Source: Alkalibaculum sporogenes (GTDB taxonomy: Bacteria > Bacillota > Clostridia > Eubacteriales > Alkalibacteraceae). Taken from it: a stretch of DNA of 64,000 nt. The DNA lies in assembly GCF_009362815.1 (NCBI RefSeq), contig NZ_WHNX01000014.1, positions 21,547 to 85,546 on the forward strand, written 5' to 3'. The translations under genes and the position numbers were made by a program. Positions 61,023 to 64,000 of the stretch are shown here, piece by piece (position 1 is the first letter of the stretch; every line of letters starts with the position of its first letter). The notes under the pieces were generated by a model. It was not told the DNA's origin. It worked only from the letters and a program-made list of their open reading frames with translations, and did no database searches.

Positions 61023-61829
61023 CTAAAATACAGGAACAACTGAACCATTGTATTTTTCTTCGATAAATTGTTTTACTTTATCGGATTTTAATGCTTCTAC
61101 AAGAGCTTGTAACTTTTCATTGTTTTCATTGCCTTCTCTTACTACAAGTATATTTGCATATGTAGTTGCAGACAATGATTCTTTTTCTTCTTTTACTAAT
61201 GCATCGGTATTTACATTTAAGTTTGAAAGTAATGCATAATTTCCGTTAATTACTCCTAAATCTACATCTTGTAATGTTCTCGGTACTTGTGCTGCTTCTA
61301 TTTCAAGTACTTGATAATTATTAGGATTATAGGTAATATCGTTTATTGTCGCTGTTAAACCTGCATTTGGATCAATTTTAATCAGTCCTGCTGTTTCTAG
61401 TAGCAATAATGCTCTGGCTTCATTTGTTGGATCATTAGGTACTGCTATTGTTGCGCCTTCTTCTAAATCTGCTAATGATGTTGTCTTACCAGGATATATT
61501 CCAAGTGGTTCATAATGTATAGTTGCTATTGTCACAAGTTTTGTATTATTGTTTTCATTAAAATCATCTAAATATGGTTGATGTTGAAAGTAATTTGCAT
61601 CTAAATTTCCACTGTCTACTGTTAAGTTTGGTTGTACGAAGTCTGTAAATTCAACAATTTCCAAAGTGTACCCATTTTCTTCTAACTCTTCTCTTGCTAA
61701 CTCGAGTATCTCAGAATGCGGTGTAGGAGATGCTCCTATTTTAATTATTTTATCATCTGTGTTGGAACAACCAGCAAATGAAAATATTGCAATTAGTGTA
61801 ATCAATAATAATATAATCATTTTTTTCAT
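61023..61829 (-). CDS. metQ: Methionine ABC transporter binding lipoprotein (NlpA/MetQ family)
   Basis: A 268-residue lipoprotein. The signal peptide ends in FSFAGCSN (cysteine near residue 20). The mature part has GASPTPHSEILE, LDANYFQHQPYLDDFN and the ligand-binding GVINGNYALLS typical of MetQ. It binds L- or D-methionine or a related amino acid outside the membrane. It is third in a metN-metI-metQ order, 13 bases after metI. AGGGGG-type site before the ATG. Confidence 0.92.
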   Translation of the reverse strand: MKKMIILLLITLIAIFSFAGCSNTDDKIIKIGASPTPHSEILELAREELEENGYTLEIVEFTDFVQPNLTVDSGNLDANYFQHQPYLDDFNENNNTKLVTIATIHYEPLGIYPGKTTSLADLEEGATIAVPNDPTNEARALLLLETAGLIKIDPNAGLTATINDITYNPNNYQVLEIEAAQVPRTLQDVDLGVINGNYALLSNLNVNTDALVKEEKESLSATTYANILVVREGNENNEKLQALVEALKSDKVKQFIEEKYNGSVVPVF

Positions 61830-61842
61830 TAATGTTTCCCCC

Positions 61843-62502
61843 TTATTTTCTTTTATCTTGTTTATTTGCAGTTCTCATTCCGATTTCTTGTAATAGTTGA
61901 ACTACTAATACCAATAATACTACAGTTACAATCATTATATCTGTCTGACCTCTATGATAGCCATATCGAATAGCAATATCGCCAAGACCACCACCGCCAA
62001 CAATTCCTGCCATAGCAGAATAACCAAGTACTGTCGTAGTTATAATGGCGTAGCCTATAATCAAAGATGGTTTTGCTTCTGTTATCATTACCCTACATAT
62101 AATTTGAAAAGGTGATGCTCCCATAGATAATGCTGCCTCAATAACACCTTTGTCGACTTCTTTAATAGATGATTCTACCATTCTTGCAATAAAGGGTGCT
62201 GCACTTATTACTAAAGGTACAATTGTTGCTGTAGAACCGTATGTAGTTCCTATTACAAATCGAGTAAATGGCATTACTGTGATTAGTAATATTAAGAACG
62301 GGATAGATCTTGTAATGTTAATAATCGAATTTAGTGGCGAATTTAACCACTTAGCTGGAAGTATACTTCCTTTTTCTGTGACTACAACTAGTATGCCTAG
62401 AGGGAGTCCAATGAGATAAGCGATAAATGTACCTACTAGAGTCATATAGAGGGTTTCTAATAAACCTAATGAAATCATAGTCATTATTGTACTATTCCAC
62501 AT
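61843..62502 (-). CDS. metI: Methionine ABC transporter permease
   Basis: A 219-residue permease with five transmembrane helices and the family blocks NSIINITRSIPFLILLITVMP and VIEAALSMGASPFQIICRVMI (EAA loop contacting the ATPase), then GYSAMAGIVGGGGLGDIAIRYGY, a MetI signature. Length matches MetI. It overlaps metN by 11 bases and is followed by metQ. Confidence 0.93.
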   Translation of the reverse strand: MWNSTIMTMISLGLLETLYMTLVGTFIAYLIGLPLGILVVVTEKGSILPAKWLNSPLNSIINITRSIPFLILLITVMPFTRFVIGTTYGSTATIVPLVISAAPFIARMVESSIKEVDKGVIEAALSMGASPFQIICRVMITEAKPSLIIGYAIITTTVLGYSAMAGIVGGGGLGDIAIRYGYHRGQTDIMIVTVVLLVLVVQLLQEIGMRTANKQDKRK

Positions 62503-63505
62503 AATTATCCACCTCTTCTACAGCTAAATTTCTTGAGTGCAGATACCTTACAACTTTATCTGCAAGTACTTCATCACTAGGTAATTGGATTACCATTTGT
62601 CCAAATGCTTTTCCTTCGATATCTTTCATATCAGCAAAAAGAATATTGATAGGTGTTTTGCATGCGAGAATCATCTGAGAAATCACAGGATCGTATGATG
62701 AACTACCGTCAAAGACGATACGACAACACCTTTTTGACAGATATTCTTCAACTCTTGTCCCCTGAGGGTACACAAGTCTTTGAGCTGGTGCTGTCTTGGG
62801 GTGAGTGAATATATCTTGCACTCTTCCTGTTTCAGCTATTTTACTCTCATCAATAATTGCAACATGTGAACATATTTCCTCTATTACTGCCATTTCATGA
62901 GTAATAATAACGATAGTAATGTTTAAAGTTTTGTTGATATCTTTTAATAACTCTAATATGGATCTTGTAGTATTGGGATCTAGGGCTGATGTTGCTTCAT
63001 CACATAATAATACCTTCGGATTAGTAGAGAGTGCCCGAGCTATGGCAACCCGCTGTTTTTGACCACCACTAAGTTGTGAAGGATAGGCATTTTCTTTGTC
63101 TTTAAGCCCGACTAATTCTAATAATTCTTTTGCTCTAATTTTTGAATCTGATTTGCTTACTCCTGATATTTCTAAGGGAAAACAGATGTTTTCTATTACA
63201 GTTTTTTGCATTAATAAATTAAACTGCTGAAAAATCATTCCCATAGTACGTCTTAATTCTCTTAGACGCTTATTATTAAGAGTAGCTAGATTTTTATTGT
63301 CAACAATAACTGTGCCTTCTGTAGGAACCTCTAAGAAGTTAATACAACGGACTAAAGTACTTTTGCCAGCACCACTCATCCCAATAATACCAAAAATATC
63401 TCCTTTATGAATGGTAAGATTGATATTATCTAATGCTTTTATTTCTCCATCTTTTGTAGTGAAGGTTTTAGTTAGATCGACAATTTCAATAATTTTTTCT
63501 TTCAT
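62492..63505 (-). CDS. metN: Methionine ABC transporter ATP-binding protein
   Basis: A 338-residue ATPase: Walker A GMSGAGKST, Q-loop IFQQFNLL, signature LSGGQKQRVAIA, Walker B VLLCDEATSALD. The C-terminal NIL domain (about residues 262-338) provides methionine trans-inhibition in characterised MetN proteins. The start at 63505 follows TAGGAG by five bases; a frame extending to 63640 crosses structured leader sequence and is not coding. First gene of metNIQ, with a 215-base structured leader. Confidence 0.94.
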   Translation of the reverse strand: MKEKIIEIVDLTKTFTTKDGEIKALDNINLTIHKGDIFGIIGMSGAGKSTLVRCINFLEVPTEGTVIVDNKNLATLNNKRLRELRRTMGMIFQQFNLLMQKTVIENICFPLEISGVSKSDSKIRAKELLELVGLKDKENAYPSQLSGGQKQRVAIARALSTNPKVLLCDEATSALDPNTTRSILELLKDINKTLNITIVIITHEMAVIEEICSHVAIIDESKIAETGRVQDIFTHPKTAPAQRLVYPQGTRVEEYLSKRCCRIVFDGSSSYDPVISQMILACKTPINILFADMKDIEGKAFGQMVIQLPSDEVLADKVVRYLHSRNLAVEEVDNYVE

Positions 63506-63719
63506 ATGTGCTCCTATAATCGTATTTAACTCATAGAAATCCTCTCGTTTTTTCATGCGAGCATGAAAAATGATTTTATTTCTGTGAGCCAATCTGTTGC
63601 AGATTAACCTCAACCCTTTCAGGGCTTCGGTCGTTGGCACTTGTTCACTTGAGTATGTACAACAGAGCAGTAAAACGACATGAAGTTTGTGAACTGGTCA
63701 ACTGTTTTGAATCTTATCA
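63506..63719 (-). ncRNA. Structured 5' leader of metNIQ, class unknown
   Basis: From the predicted start near 63719, the minus-strand RNA contains a closed multibranch fold: outer GTGA...TGCCAA with TTGGC...TCAC, inner CCCT-GAAA-GGG and AATCTG-CAA-CAGATT, then a hairpin TTTTTCATGC/GCATGAAAAA (about 63551-63572) before the ribosome binding site. The conserved boxes of the SAM-I riboswitch and the T-box motif are not found. The layout suggests cis-regulation, class not identified. Confidence 0.4.
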
Positions 63720-63726
63720 TGAAAAT

Positions 63727-63755
63727 AGTATACGTCATTTAATAATAATTGTAAA
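63727..63755 (-). promoter_or_regulatory. Promoter of metNIQ
   Basis: On the minus strand TTTACA (63755-63750), 17-bp spacer, TATACT (63732-63727). Confidence 0.65.
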
Positions 63756-63824
63756 CACTTTATTATAATTCTTATATGTTTTATTGGTTTTATTGAATGA
63801 GAAGTGTGAATTAATCTCTTGTTA

Positions 63825-63870
63825 ACAAGTAAAAGCTCCTACGAAAAATAATGTAGGCGCTTTTACTTGT
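63825..63870. terminator. Long hairpin, probably terminator of a gene outside the window
   Basis: ACAAGTAAAAGC-T-CCTAC (63825-63842) pairs with GTAGG-C-GCTTTTACTTGT (63853-63870). Neither side has a long T tract outside the stem. The region 63756-64000 has no gene. Confidence 0.5.
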
Positions 63871-63900
63871 CTTATCTTGATGAAGATTACTCTGAGGATA

Positions 63901-63925
63901 TGGTCGCTGTGGGCAGCGACCCCTA
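63901..63925. repeat. Palindromic repeat family B
   Basis: GGTCGCTGTGGGCAGCGACC then CCTAGTTTG, matching the copy at 55141. The last 70 bases of the window (63930-64000) contain short complementary stretches such as GGTTT-GAAAG-AAAACC and GCC...GGC, possibly the start of a structured RNA cut by the window edge. Confidence 0.75.
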
Positions 63926-64000
63926 GTTTGCGAGGCATGATACCGAGCTGATGGTTTGAAAGAAAACCTGCCACCTAGCTAATGGGAAGGCAAGCTGTAA

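Noticed and set aside
63506..63640. N-terminal extension of metN
   Set aside because: It crosses hairpin-forming leader sequence, and a proper ribosome binding site precedes the ATG at 63505, where MetN homology begins.
63506..63719. SAM-I riboswitch or T-box upstream of metN
   Set aside because: The conserved core boxes of both classes were looked for on the minus strand and not found.
63930..64000. Second cobalamin riboswitch at the window edge
   Set aside because: GCCACC...GGGAAGGC resembles part of the B12 core, but the receptor box and B12 box are not visible within the window.

Overview
The window is AT-rich, with strong AGGAGG-type ribosome binding sites, consensus TTGACA/TATAAT promoters and frequent TTG/GTG starts. 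Its content includes corrinoid proteins paired with uroporphyrinogen-decarboxylase-fold methyltransferases, a cobalamin riboswitch, TRAP and GPH transporters, PTS genes and SorC/YtrA/HutC regulators. Together these point to a strictly anaerobic low-GC Clostridia (Bacillota), probably with a methyl-corrinoid (acetogen or methylotroph-like) metabolism. The species cannot be named from the sequence alone.

Layout. 1-1.3 kb: 3' part of an APC permease. 1.3-3.9 kb: insertion-sequence debris around a 33-residue hydrophobic peptide ORF and a radical SAM enzyme. 3.9-11.9 kb: a carbohydrate/polyol operon with a SorC regulator, zinc dehydrogenase, galactitol-type PTS EIIA/EIIB/EIIC, D-2-hydroxyacid dehydrogenase, two class II aldolases and a small cysteine-rich membrane protein. 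12-21.8 kb: an accessory zone with orphan membrane proteins, an intact and a decayed REP-associated (RayT) transposase, a truncated group II intron, a nuclease-like protein that has lost its start codon, a methyltransferase behind an apparent transcription attenuator, and two XRE repressors. 22.1-28.8 kb: corrinoid protein, methyltransferase, GPH permease, TRAP-TAXI transporter. 29-30 kb: toxin-antitoxin remnants. 30.4-40.1 kb: DASS transporter, GGDEF-EAL protein, YtrA-type ABC operon and a GT2/CDP-glycerol transferase fusion, separated by palindromic repeats. 40.8-48.9 kb: cobalamin riboswitch followed by an Opp/Nik-type ABC operon, a MATE pump and an M14-like deacylase. 49-51.5 kb: a second MATE gene and a LysR gene. 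51.8-55 kb: small lipoproteins and membrane proteins. 55.4-60.2 kb (minus strand): a second corrinoid methyltransferase locus with a HutC-type regulator. 61-63.5 kb (minus strand): metNIQ.

How it fits together. The two methyltransferase loci, the B12-riboswitch transport operon and metNIQ form a coherent methyl-group/corrinoid theme: substrates are imported, demethylated onto corrinoid proteins, and corrinoid-related or methionine uptake supports the process. Specific substrates are not visible in the sequence.

Three dispersed repeat families are scattered between genes. (A) Long palindromes built on a GATCCCACGTCGC...GCTCCTCTGGATGAC arm pair. (B) Short GGTCGCTG...CAGCGACC palindromes. (C) A structured family ending in a hairpin ATTCAGTAGGGG/CCCCTATTGAAT followed by AAAGTTTCAC. 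Family C has three large copies and one remnant, three of them next to corrinoid or B12 genes. One copy carries a 118-bp two-hairpin module in exact triplicate. Family C resembles an orphan right end/guide-RNA scaffold of an IS200/IS605-type element, or an undescribed structured RNA, and is the most interesting feature of the window.
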